A stretch of 32,680 nt of DNA from contig JAFZLK010000099.1 in the NCBI GenBank assembly GCA_017551515.1, positions 1 to 32,680 on the forward strand, read 5' to 3'. Position 1 is the stretch's first letter, and every line of letters begins with the position of its first letter. The notes beneath the pieces were generated by a model that did no database searches, had not been told where the DNA came from, and worked only from the letters and a program-made list of their open reading frames with translations. The position numbers and the translations under genes are program-made. Shown one piece after another: positions 15,951-24,810 of the stretch. This stretch comes from Bacteroidales bacterium (lineage in GTDB: Bacteria > Bacteroidota > Bacteroidia > Bacteroidales > ML635J-15).

Positions 15951-17484
15951 CTGTTGTCCATCTTAAAAGTGAATAAAAATACGCAACGAATACAGCGCCC
16001 GTAGATGTTTCTAGCGTATCGTCCGAAAACATTGATATGGTGGCTATCAGGAAGAATATCAAGAAGTAATAATTGCGAGACCTAAAACCCGACAAAGCCG
16101 GATAGAACCAAGCAAAAACACATATCAGGAACCCGAACACGCCAAAGGCAATAAAGAATGTGACAAACTGATTGTGCGCACGATGCCAATATTCACGCAT
16201 TAATGGGAAATTTTCCTCCTCGTATAACGCTTGATATTCATCATTCACATCGCCTTCGCCTGTACCCAAGAAGAAATTCCTGCCAATCAACTTCAATCCG
16301 TACCTCAAAAACTCAACTCTCTGAGTCACCGAATGCCCATTGCAGTCTCCTGTCTTACGATAAACATCGAATTCCCATATTATCACATAAATACGATTTA
16401 ACAAACCGCCATTTCTCACAAACCTGTAATTTGTCTCGCCGCTCTCAATGTTTTTAATGTCGTTTTGCGACAATTCCGCCACTCCTTCTGCATCTTTAGT
16501 CAATCCAAGCGATGTCATATACCGCAAGAGCGTATAATAAATGTACTGACCGCGATGGTCAAGACTATCAATCGGAATCTTACTTCTTTCCGGCCATGCC
16601 TGCTCAAGTTCCTGCCTCGAAATATTCATACACACAACATTGCCATTCTCTATTGTTCCATCCTGCATAACCTCATCGTACTGAATCCCACGAGCAGTCT
16701 TTTCCAATTGCACATTTTCGCATGTAGGCTCATAAAAATCGTGGATGCAATATGCCAGTAGTCCGATTATCGCCAGCGGAACCACAATAGCCAGCGACAA
16801 ACAAATGCGGGAATACAATTTACGCTTTGACCTTACCGAAACATAAATCAACACTGCCATAAGTGTAACAAACAAGCATACATATCCGGTAATGGACTGG
16901 ATAAGCGACATGAAAAACAGCATTTGCAAGATTATAAGGACAGCCACAGCAATCACCCACCTCCTAAAAAATATGCCTTTTGCCACAAAATAAACCAGAA
17001 TGAATATGGAAAGACAAGCCATTAGCGAAAGCCTTATGTTGCTCACAAATAATGCCAAATCCCTGAAATTGTCGCCGAAGCCTAACCATCTGGCCGACAT
17101 ACCAATACAAGAGGATACAAAAACGCCACTTACAAAAGCCAACAATATCTGATTCAGCCGCTTTGCCGAAAGAAAATCCGATGTCCCCATAACTATTGGC
17201 AAGACCAACAAGGGCAACTTTACACGCAAGTCATTCGCAGCATACGCAAAATTGGATGTGTTTGCCAACCAGACCAGATGAACAATGTATATGGTACAGA
17301 AAACAAGAATGCTCCAATTGCCCTTTATACGCTCCCACTTTTGCTTGTATTTTCCTTCCAGCATCCAATTTACTGCAATCATAATCATTGATGCATTGGT
17401 CATAAAAATAGACAGCGGCATAAAAAAAGCCATCAGCAGCAATCCTATATGAAATATAGCAGTATGAACCTGTTGCCTTTTCAC
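15919..17484 (-). CDS. O-antigen ligase-like (Wzy_C) polytopic membrane protein
   Basis: This 521-residue protein has many hydrophobic helices in two blocks (about residues 10-250 and 435-510), separated by a ~170-residue hydrophilic loop facing the periplasm. The loop ends in FFLGTGEGDVNDEY and REYWHRAHNQFVTFFIAFG, the conserved histidine region of the WaaL/Wzy (O-antigen ligase) family. Such enzymes transfer undecaprenyl-linked glycans to lipid A core, proteins or other glycans on the periplasmic side. The acceptor is not deducible. It begins 7 bp after the stop of the DUF5723 gene and overlaps the deaminase gene downstream, so all are probably cotranscribed. The nearby glycosyltransferase and acyltransferase fit a surface-glycan theme. 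Confidence 0.88.
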   Translation of the reverse strand: MKRQQVHTAIFHIGLLLMAFFMPLSIFMTNASMIMIAVNWMLEGKYKQKWERIKGNWSILVFCTIYIVHLVWLANTSNFAYAANDLRVKLPLLVLPIVMGTSDFLSAKRLNQILLAFVSGVFVSSCIGMSARWLGFGDNFRDLALFVSNIRLSLMACLSIFILVYFVAKGIFFRRWVIAVAVLIILQMLFFMSLIQSITGYVCLFVTLMAVLIYVSVRSKRKLYSRICLSLAIVVPLAIIGLLAYCIHDFYEPTCENVQLEKTARGIQYDEVMQDGTIENGNVVCMNISRQELEQAWPERSKIPIDSLDHRGQYIYYTLLRYMTSLGLTKDAEGVAELSQNDIKNIESGETNYRFVRNGGLLNRIYVIIWEFDVYRKTGDCNGHSVTQRVEFLRYGLKLIGRNFFLGTGEGDVNDEYQALYEEENFPLMREYWHRAHNQFVTFFIAFGVFGFLICVFAWFYPALSGFRSRNYYFLIFFLIATISMFSDDTLETSTGAVFVAYFYSLLRWTTDEKQRINDGQ

Positions 17485-17491
17485 AACTTAA

Positions 17492-18937
17492 CTATAGCCT
17501 TGTTGCAGATTTCAGAACCTTCTTTTTATGACCAATAGTAAGATTGCATCCCATACGCATATTTATCGTCTTTGCTCTCTGTGGGAAAACCAAGCCAATA
17601 ACATCGTCGGTTACAATAAACCATGTAACAAATCCCAACCTTGCCGATAATCCTGCACCCAAGTTCAGTATGGTATTGTTTAGCAACGACCAGCTTGCGT
17701 GCAACGACAGCCAGTGTGTCAAATTAGAGTTAACCGAAAGCGTCACTTGCTGATTATACGTTTTCCTGTAAATTTCACCACGATAAAGGAATCCGAATCC
17801 AAGTTTTTCGTGGAACTGGTAAGTTGCACCGACATAGATGTTCGAAGGCAACCAAGTCATGTAGCTTTTGTCGCGTATGTCCATTTCGAACAACTCAACA
17901 ATGGTGTCCATTACATGTTCAAGATTGTACCTGTTCTCATCAATACCGAAAGAAAGTTTTCCTTCTTCGTTTTCCTTGAATCCGAGTTCTATACCCTCGA
18001 AAGTATATTCACCCTTTGCCGATGCAATCTGCGAATTTTGAAGCCAGTTTATAAAACCAAGGTCTGTTACCGATAGAGAAACCGCAATCTTGTCGGTAAT
18101 TTTGTATCTAGCACCCAAGTCGAGAGCAAGTCCCACATTTCCCAACGCAGCAAGATCACCAGTCAACTGTCCTAGATCAGAGAAAGAGAACCCATCGTCA
18201 TTGTACTCGAACAAGCCTGTAGATTTTCGTATCTGCATGTCGGCGCTTGCCGTAATAAAATACATATCAGGATCGGTACTCAATTCAAGATTTGACACCT
18301 TGGTACTAACATCAGCTATACCAAAAAGAAGTTTCATTCGTCCGCCAACCGAAAGTTTCTCTCTGATTTCGGTAGTGAAACCGACTCCAAGTTCATGGAA
18401 AGCAGATGCACCAAAAGATAATTTTGAAATATCGTGCGACCTGCCTTCAAGCATATACTCCCTATTTCCATTCAAAAAGAAATCGAACAGGGATTTCGGA
18501 ATTGTCATGCCATAAATAAACCGGTCTGACAGATTAACGGTAATAACAGCATTATTCTTGGTTTTGTACGAGAAATTAAAATAGTCAAGCCTAAACTCGC
18601 CGCGAATGCAGGTATTTCTACGCACTTTCTTCATAAGCAGCGGCAGGTCCAAAACCAGGCTGTCCTTTTTAGCTCCTTCACCAAAATGCAATATGTGGTT
18701 ATAGTGGAACGAATTGTTTCCGTAATTGAAATAGAAAGCAGGCGGCAACTGACCGACAAGCGGAATAATAAGTCCGCCGATTTGAATCCTGTTTTCTGGT
18801 ATTTCGGCAATATTCACAGTCTGCGACTGGAACACTCTGTCCATATAATACAATGTATTGGCCTGCTGAGCTTTCGACACGAAAGGAAGCAACAATAAAG
18901 CAGCAATCAATATTAAAACATAATTCTTCATATTCAT
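17492..18937 (-). CDS. DUF5723-type outer-membrane beta-barrel protein
   Basis: This 481-residue protein has a signal peptide (MNMKNYVLILIAALLLLPFVSKAQ). Alternating beta-strand segments follow to the end, e.g. LSFGASAFHELGVGFTTEIREKLSVGGRMKLLFG, VGLALDLGARYKITDKIAVSLSVTDLGFINW and GFGFLYRGEIYRKTYNQQVTLSVNSNLTHWLSLHASWS. The layout matches Bacteroidota DUF5723 proteins, which resemble PorV/FadL-like outer-membrane barrels. The exact role is unknown. It lies 9 bp after a lipoprotein gene, suggesting that the two work together at the outer membrane. Confidence 0.8.
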   Translation of the reverse strand: MNMKNYVLILIAALLLLPFVSKAQQANTLYYMDRVFQSQTVNIAEIPENRIQIGGLIIPLVGQLPPAFYFNYGNNSFHYNHILHFGEGAKKDSLVLDLPLLMKKVRRNTCIRGEFRLDYFNFSYKTKNNAVITVNLSDRFIYGMTIPKSLFDFFLNGNREYMLEGRSHDISKLSFGASAFHELGVGFTTEIREKLSVGGRMKLLFGIADVSTKVSNLELSTDPDMYFITASADMQIRKSTGLFEYNDDGFSFSDLGQLTGDLAALGNVGLALDLGARYKITDKIAVSLSVTDLGFINWLQNSQIASAKGEYTFEGIELGFKENEEGKLSFGIDENRYNLEHVMDTIVELFEMDIRDKSYMTWLPSNIYVGATYQFHEKLGFGFLYRGEIYRKTYNQQVTLSVNSNLTHWLSLHASWSLLNNTILNLGAGLSARLGFVTWFIVTDDVIGLVFPQRAKTINMRMGCNLTIGHKKKVLKSATRL

Positions 18938-18946
18938 TCCTCCTGC

Positions 18947-20674
18947 TTATTTGCCATTTATATTAGCTTCAACATCCAAATCGAAATCAAGACCGAGATT
19001 TGCCTTGAAACCATACTCTCTGAACAACTTCACATCCTGACCACCGGATGCATCTCCAGCCGTATTTACTGTGAATTTTGTAAGTAAGTGCCTACTGTTG
19101 GACAGGCTGCTTATCTGTTCTCGCGTAAGTTCTATCTTAGTAATCGCAGATGCTGGTTCGTTGGTCATAAGACGACCGTTTGCATCGACTTCAGCAGCTT
19201 CGAGAACCATCGCATTAGGAGTCTTTATTATGGAATCAATTACATTGTAATATTCATCTACAAGATAAAACTGTGCGCTTGCTCTCACTGGCATATTGTT
19301 TCTAACATTCAACAATATCGCCATGCGCTTTACCGGCAGGTTGCCTACATAACTGCTAATGTCAATATCGGCAGTATCGCGGTATGTAAAATTGTACAAA
19401 TGACCGTACAAAGGTATTTCTATCTCGACTTTTGCCCTTAACTTTGAATTTTCATCAATGAAGTTCCAGCCATGCTGCTCGGGATTAGTCTCTGCCTTCG
19501 CCGCAAAATGAATCCATGTAGGACGACTTGGCACAATTCTGTTTATATTCGAATTTGTTGCATCGGCAAATACTTCGCCTTCTGCTTCACGTCCAGGAAC
19601 AGATGAACTGACAAGATCAAGAGGATGACCTAACCTTGCCAATTCGGGATTCTCGTAACTAGGCGGGGCAAACGGAAAATTGCCATTATCTCCTGCTATA
19701 AAAGACATATCCTTTATAATATCACCTTGTTGCAAATGAGCATCAAACTCTGTAAAATACAACCTTGATGGTATTCCATATGAATTCCAATATTTCACTG
19801 TTATCTTCGGGTTCTTAAAGAAGAATTGCGCATGTTCCCAATCGTATTTTGGATTCTCCTTAAACATTGTTACCTCTATAGTATCGCTCTGTATCAAAAG
19901 CTTGTTCTTTCCAAAAAAGCCATACATTCCCTTATAGTTGAAATCGCGTATGTCAATACCAACCGAAAATGTTCCCATGGTCGGCATCGAACTTCCATAA
20001 TCGAGCAAGGTTCTTATTTTTACAGGTATCTCGTTGTAATGTCTGCTCGTTGTTGTCAAATCAATTGTATATCCGGCCAGAGAAAGAGTCCTACGGTCGT
20101 AGCTGTCTGTCGAATACAAGGCAATCGAATCCTTCAACGGTCTTCCTCCTCTCTTTATCGACGGAAACTCAACGACAACCTTTGACGCAAGTCCGAAAGT
20201 TGAGCCGATAGTATATTCAAGAGTTCCTGCATTTAAGGCTAACGAATCTATCTCAGCTTCATTATTTTCCGTTTCCTCGTTCATAAGCGTAAACGATATT
20301 ATTTCCTCCGTATCATAATAAAGCTGCGAACCGGCACGAACTCCTTTAGTCTGCATATCCGACAAATTAATGGTTGTCTCATAATGCTGAGGACTAAGAT
20401 TCAACAAATCCTGCACCCGTCTCGACTCGACATACGAATGATAGAACATCGAAAGATAGCCGTCTTCGTTATCCTGCAAAGCAATAGATGTATCCATGAT
20501 GTTTAGAATCTGATAAAAAGACACATCGCTGTATGCCAACGGAATTGCAAAGCTACCATCGTAGGCGACTTCGCCACTTAACCTGTCCATGTCGAAATTA
20601 TCCTTGGTACACGATGGCAAAATGCAACCCACTGCGATTATTGCTAGTACAAATAGTTTTAACAAATTTCTCAT
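18947..20674 (-). CDS. Lipoprotein of unknown function (paired with the DUF5723 gene)
   Basis: This 575-residue protein has a lipoprotein signal peptide ending in the lipobox ILPSC (acylated Cys22), followed by TKDNFDMDRL. I recognise no enzyme domain. The mature part looks beta-rich, with regularly spaced hydrophobic segments such as GVRAGSQLYYDTEEIISFTLM, TIGSTFGLASKVVVEFPSI and VKIEIPLYGHLYNFTYRDTADIDISSYV. This suggests Ig-like sandwiches or repeated beta domains. It starts 7 bp after the 897-residue lipoprotein gene and ends 9 bp before the DUF5723 barrel gene, so the three form a tight outer-envelope unit. Confidence 0.85.
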   Translation of the reverse strand: MRNLLKLFVLAIIAVGCILPSCTKDNFDMDRLSGEVAYDGSFAIPLAYSDVSFYQILNIMDTSIALQDNEDGYLSMFYHSYVESRRVQDLLNLSPQHYETTINLSDMQTKGVRAGSQLYYDTEEIISFTLMNEETENNEAEIDSLALNAGTLEYTIGSTFGLASKVVVEFPSIKRGGRPLKDSIALYSTDSYDRRTLSLAGYTIDLTTTSRHYNEIPVKIRTLLDYGSSMPTMGTFSVGIDIRDFNYKGMYGFFGKNKLLIQSDTIEVTMFKENPKYDWEHAQFFFKNPKITVKYWNSYGIPSRLYFTEFDAHLQQGDIIKDMSFIAGDNGNFPFAPPSYENPELARLGHPLDLVSSSVPGREAEGEVFADATNSNINRIVPSRPTWIHFAAKAETNPEQHGWNFIDENSKLRAKVEIEIPLYGHLYNFTYRDTADIDISSYVGNLPVKRMAILLNVRNNMPVRASAQFYLVDEYYNVIDSIIKTPNAMVLEAAEVDANGRLMTNEPASAITKIELTREQISSLSNSRHLLTKFTVNTAGDASGGQDVKLFREYGFKANLGLDFDLDVEANINGK

Positions 20675-20681
20675 GATATAT

Positions 20682-23360
20682 TTATTTTGTTATTTTATAA
20701 TTTAGTAAACGACCTTTCATTCCTGTAATGAGACTATACGAAGCGCCTCCTTCTGTCTCGAAGATGCTGAACGGAGTTTCACCGTCAAGCGGAAAACCTT
20801 CGTATAGCGTTCCGTTCATATTTAATAGGTATAGTTTTTTATTATCCGTAGTTACGCCAATTCTCGTCTGTCCGCCAAACTGGTAGAATGACATAGCCGA
20901 AATTTCCGAGCCAAAATCATGATCAAACAGCAACTTGGCATTATTAGAGAACACCATAAGCTTGGTAGAATCGGCAAATACATAGTCGGGACGACCGTCG
21001 GCATCAATGTCCTTCATTGCAAAACGATGGTTTTCCGAAAAATCGCCCAACTTCAACGAATCCTGATGCTTGTCCCTGAAGAACCTGCGCACAATTCCGT
21101 TTTCATCTGTTGCGACAAATTTTGGCGTACCACTCACATCGCAGTAAATGTTGTTCGCCGAGAATCTGAAATTAGTAAGGAACGCCAACTTCGAACTTCC
21201 GTTACGCGCCACAAAGTACGCCTTGTAACTGTCATGGAAAACTATGAAGTCCTCGCCAGATATGACATAATGGGAAATCTCCGATTCCACTTTATTCTCG
21301 GTTCCCGAGAACTCCCACCCTTTCAGCAGGTTACCGGTTACATCATATACATACACATTGTTGTCGCCACAGGCGATAAACATACGGTAGTTGCGGCTGC
21401 TCTCATAGTCGAATACCGACAGCGGTGACGTTGCCGTCTCCCTGAGCGTCAACGGGTATTTCGTTATGAAATTTCCTAGACGGTCAACCATGTATATCCT
21501 GTCCTTTGTAGAAAATACATACTGCAACTTACCATTCTTGTAGGCATCTACCTGGACAATCTGGCTTGTAATTGCACCGTCAACCAGCACATGCCAAATT
21601 TCCTTTCCCGAGGAATCGAACAAATACAGCATATTGTTCTTCGCCTGCACTATTACCTCCTTTTCGCCAGTCTCGTGGTTGCGGACGACAAATGGTTTTG
21701 TGGCTAGCGATGCTCCAACATTCGTTTCCCATATTATTTCAGAACCTGCCGACAACTTGCTGTCGGGTGCGCCGAATGAGACATTGCAGTAAACCAAATC
21801 GTCAAGACGCTTCAACTGTATTCCAAGAACACCGTTGCCTGCAATTTCAGAACGGTTCGACTCTATGTCGGAGGCATATTGACGAGAAAAAATCCTCTTC
21901 ATGATTTCAGAGCCGCAAGCAAATGAATAATACATGAATATCGTCGAACTCGTTGAGAACCTGTCCATGAATTCCCGGTGAGAAATACTAGCTTTCATTG
22001 TGTTGTTCAGTGACACTTCGCGCACAAGCATCCGTATATCGTCAACCGAATTGGCAAATATCATGTAATTGTTGACACAACACACATACTCACCACGGCA
22101 ATTTACAAACAAATCTCCGAACAATGCGTATGGAATATCATCGTATGGCATGTGGAAAACCTTAATGCTCTGCGCATCATCAAGATTACGAACTTCGTTT
22201 TCTGGCACCATCTCACCGAGCGCCAACTCGACTGAAGACTGCGACTGCAATCCGCAAGCGACAAAGACTCCGCTTTCGGGGTTTTCACTATTTTCTGATG
22301 CAATATATGCAACCTCACGCTTTATCATGGAATAGAACTTCGTCTTGGCATCGAATCCAAAAGCATCGTTCATCTTGTCAATCTTTTTCTTGCGTTCGCC
22401 CGACTTGCCAGTGGATTCCATAAACGATGTCAACGCTTCATCGTATCTCTGCGCATCAGCAAACGACACAAGCATATACGCCGCCGACTTGTCGGGAATC
22501 ACCGACAACGCAGCAAACTCGATGTCGGGCTGCGACTTTACAAGCGCAGAAAAACACGACGAATCAGACTTAGCAAACTCGAATCCGTTCAGCGACAACG
22601 GGCTCTTGCTAACCACGTCAAATGTAAACCAACTGTCTATTATTCCAGCATCGGCAACAACGTTGCAGTCGTCGAAAAGTTCACTCTTGAAAATATCAAG
22701 AACCGCTTTGGAATCAAACAGCACATTGGCTAACTCTTTTTTGCCAGACGATGCCCATGCCTTCGAAAAACATTCGTTATCTTTTAGCCTCTTGCCACTT
22801 CCCGAAAGACAGGAAATTGCATCTTCAATATATTTCGCCGACGAAGAAAACATTGCCAGTCCGCCAGAAAATGCCATTGAAAGTGACGATGAGAAAGTCT
22901 GTGACTTGAGCTTCAAAATTTCAATCTCATTGAACAAACGCGATTCCACACCATCCATCCGCTTCAAACTGTCCAAAAGTTCCGAGATGGTGCTCTTGTC
23001 GCCCATGTCGGTTCGGCAAACAAACAACTGGCACAATCCGCTATTGCCATCCTTACGAACAGCAACCACTGCCTCGGGCAACAAATGCTCGCCGAACATT
23101 CCGCTTCCTTTAAGGCTGTCAACCACACAACAAATCGGCATTCCAATATCCGACTTCGGAGAATAAAACATCCGCAAAAGAGCATTTTCGTTGCTGAACA
23201 ACGAAGCAACTGAATCAAAATTTGCCGTGCTTACAACAAAAGAAGAATTATCCGGAACAGCATCGAAGACATCCGACACGGCCGACTTGTTGTCTCCGCA
23301 TGATATTAAAACAGCAGTAACAATAAGTAAACCAACGATATACGCCAATATATTTCGCAT
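20682..23360 (-). CDS. Lipoprotein with C-terminal beta-propeller
   Basis: This is an ~892-residue lipoprotein with lipobox VLISC (Cys21 from MRNILAY). The N-terminal half (to ~580) is an unrecognised globular region. From ~585 on, PQQ/WD40-like blades repeat (SSGKEIWHVLV, DRIYMVDRLGNFITKYPL, NNVYVYDVTGNLLKGWEF, KKLYLLNMNGTLYEGFPL). A D-x-D-x-DG-x-x-D calcium-loop motif (DIDADGRPD, ~784) is like those of FG-GAP repeats. The propeller points to binding or scaffolding at the outer membrane. Start choice: ATG codons at 23375, 23363 and 23360 are in frame. The promoter -7 ends at 23388, so transcription should begin near 23381, leaving almost no leader for 23375; 23360 also gives a normal signal peptide. 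It heads the twelve-gene minus-strand cluster. Confidence 0.85.
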   Translation of the reverse strand: MRNILAYIVGLLIVTAVLISCGDNKSAVSDVFDAVPDNSSFVVSTANFDSVASLFSNENALLRMFYSPKSDIGMPICCVVDSLKGSGMFGEHLLPEAVVAVRKDGNSGLCQLFVCRTDMGDKSTISELLDSLKRMDGVESRLFNEIEILKLKSQTFSSSLSMAFSGGLAMFSSSAKYIEDAISCLSGSGKRLKDNECFSKAWASSGKKELANVLFDSKAVLDIFKSELFDDCNVVADAGIIDSWFTFDVVSKSPLSLNGFEFAKSDSSCFSALVKSQPDIEFAALSVIPDKSAAYMLVSFADAQRYDEALTSFMESTGKSGERKKKIDKMNDAFGFDAKTKFYSMIKREVAYIASENSENPESGVFVACGLQSQSSVELALGEMVPENEVRNLDDAQSIKVFHMPYDDIPYALFGDLFVNCRGEYVCCVNNYMIFANSVDDIRMLVREVSLNNTMKASISHREFMDRFSTSSTIFMYYSFACGSEIMKRIFSRQYASDIESNRSEIAGNGVLGIQLKRLDDLVYCNVSFGAPDSKLSAGSEIIWETNVGASLATKPFVVRNHETGEKEVIVQAKNNMLYLFDSSGKEIWHVLVDGAITSQIVQVDAYKNGKLQYVFSTKDRIYMVDRLGNFITKYPLTLRETATSPLSVFDYESSRNYRMFIACGDNNVYVYDVTGNLLKGWEFSGTENKVESEISHYVISGEDFIVFHDSYKAYFVARNGSSKLAFLTNFRFSANNIYCDVSGTPKFVATDENGIVRRFFRDKHQDSLKLGDFSENHRFAMKDIDADGRPDYVFADSTKLMVFSNNAKLLFDHDFGSEISAMSFYQFGGQTRIGVTTDNKKLYLLNMNGTLYEGFPLDGETPFSIFETEGGASYSLITGMKGRLLNYKITK

Positions 23361-23387
23361 CATCAATAGTTGCATTTATTCAAATTT

Positions 23388-23419
23388 CAAAGGTAATACT
23401 TTTTTGCGACACTAAACAA
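23388..23419 (-). promoter_or_regulatory. Promoter of the minus-strand envelope cluster
   Basis: On the minus strand TTG (23419-23417), a 21-nt spacer and TACCTTTG (23395-23388) fit the Bacteroidota consensus. No other full match is seen upstream of the packed genes down to 9779, so this may serve several or all of them. Confidence 0.7.
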
Positions 23420-23532
23420 TTTGTTAAAACATTTTAGATAAAAATAATGAATAGCCATCTGTTGATACTTTGTTCTACAAGCATGTAACCAATTGAATAA
23501 TTATAACGAAATTCGCAAAATTGTATTAACAG

Positions 23533-24762
23533 ATGAAACGGATATTTTTCGCAATATTATCTTTAACTATCTCATTCGCAGCGATGTCTCAGTCGAGCAC
23601 TGCCAACATCGACCACATCAACGCTTCAATAGGCAGGATGTGCGACTCGGTGAATGTCTGGTGGCGCTCGCCATCCTCCATTCCCGATAGCATAAGGCAA
23701 CTAAAAGCACCAAGCTACCCCGAAATCGTCTATGAAAAACGCATCGCCAACCTCGACGAACTCACAAGCATCAAATTGGAATACAACGATGTGGTTCTTA
23801 AGTACATCAAAGCCTACGGACTTAGCAACCGTCCCAAGATGCAGAAAGTCATCGGACTGTCGGCGTACTACTTCCCGATTTTCGAGGAATACATGGCAAA
23901 ATACGGACTTCCACTCGAACTGAAATATCTTGCCGCCGTGGAATCATCGCTCGACCCGAACGCAATATCCAAGTCAGGTGCAGTTGGGCTATGGCAATTT
24001 CTGAAACCAACAGCCGATGTCATGGGACTGAAAGTCACCACCTTCATCGATGAGCGCCGCGATGTACGCAAATCTACTGATGCCGCCTGCCGCTACCTGC
24101 GCTTCCTGTACGAAACCTTCGGCGACTGGCAACTTGCACTCGTGGCATACAACGGCGGACAAGGAACTGTAAAGAATGCCATCGAGCGTAGTGGTGGAAA
24201 GAAAAACCACTGGGAACTTCTGCCATTCTTCACCGAACAGATGAAAAACTATGTGGGAGCATTCATTGCAATGGAATACCTGATGCAGTATCATGCCGAG
24301 CATAACCTTTTCCCAAACAAAGGCTACATCGAATACATGAAAACAGACACGCTTCATGTCAAAGGTCCGATACACCTGAAAAATGTGGCGCAAGCGACTG
24401 GTGTAGAATACGAAACCTTGAAATCACTGAACCCGCAGTACATACTTGCATACATTCCGAACGATGGTGAGTATCATGCTCTTACAATGCCATTCGACAA
24501 GACAACCGTTTTTATCGCACACCAGAACGAAGTGACAAATGTACCTACACAGGTAACCGACTCGATAATAGCCACCGAGCAACTTCCTGCAACAATAAAG
24601 CGCGACAAGGAAATAATCCACAAGGTGGTCGCTGGCGACAATCTGTTCAGAATATCAATGAAATACAGTTGCTCGATTAATGAAATCAAAAAGTGGAACA
24701 ATATGGCTGAAGACCATGTGATTCATGTCGGCGACGAAATAAAAATCTATCTTGAGGAGTAG
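23533..24762 (+). CDS. Membrane-type lytic murein transglycosylase with LysM (MltD-like)
   Basis: This 409-residue exported protein (signal MKRIFFAILSLTISFAAMSQ) has an SLT domain at ~115-250. The catalytic glutamate is E137 in LKYLAAVESSLDP. SKSGAVGLWQFLKPTADVMGL, RRDVRKSTDAACRYLRFLYETFGDW and LALVAYNGGQGTV follow. One LysM peptidoglycan-binding module at ~362-406 (HKVVAGDNLFRISMKYSCSI ... VGDEIKIYLE) ends the chain. It cleaves the MurNAc-GlcNAc bond with formation of 1,6-anhydroMurNAc, in cell-wall turnover. There is no lipobox, so it may be periplasmic. It is divergent from the minus-strand cluster across 157 bp and heads a plus-strand group of five genes. I could not find a full promoter match for it. 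Confidence 0.95.
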   Translation: MKRIFFAILSLTISFAAMSQSSTANIDHINASIGRMCDSVNVWWRSPSSIPDSIRQLKAPSYPEIVYEKRIANLDELTSIKLEYNDVVLKYIKAYGLSNRPKMQKVIGLSAYYFPIFEEYMAKYGLPLELKYLAAVESSLDPNAISKSGAVGLWQFLKPTADVMGLKVTTFIDERRDVRKSTDAACRYLRFLYETFGDWQLALVAYNGGQGTVKNAIERSGGKKNHWELLPFFTEQMKNYVGAFIAMEYLMQYHAEHNLFPNKGYIEYMKTDTLHVKGPIHLKNVAQATGVEYETLKSLNPQYILAYIPNDGEYHALTMPFDKTTVFIAHQNEVTNVPTQVTDSIIATEQLPATIKRDKEIIHKVVAGDNLFRISMKYSCSINEIKKWNNMAEDHVIHVGDEIKIYLEE

Positions 24763-24810
24763 GAGAAGTTGATGATGGAAATTTGCGGTCATTTCAAATA
24801 ATAAAAGTTA

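Noticed and set aside
22345..23166. 273-codon plus-strand open frame
   Set aside because: It is antisense to the lipoprotein/propeller gene, serine/leucine-rich as expected from the complement of coding DNA, and has no recognisable domain.
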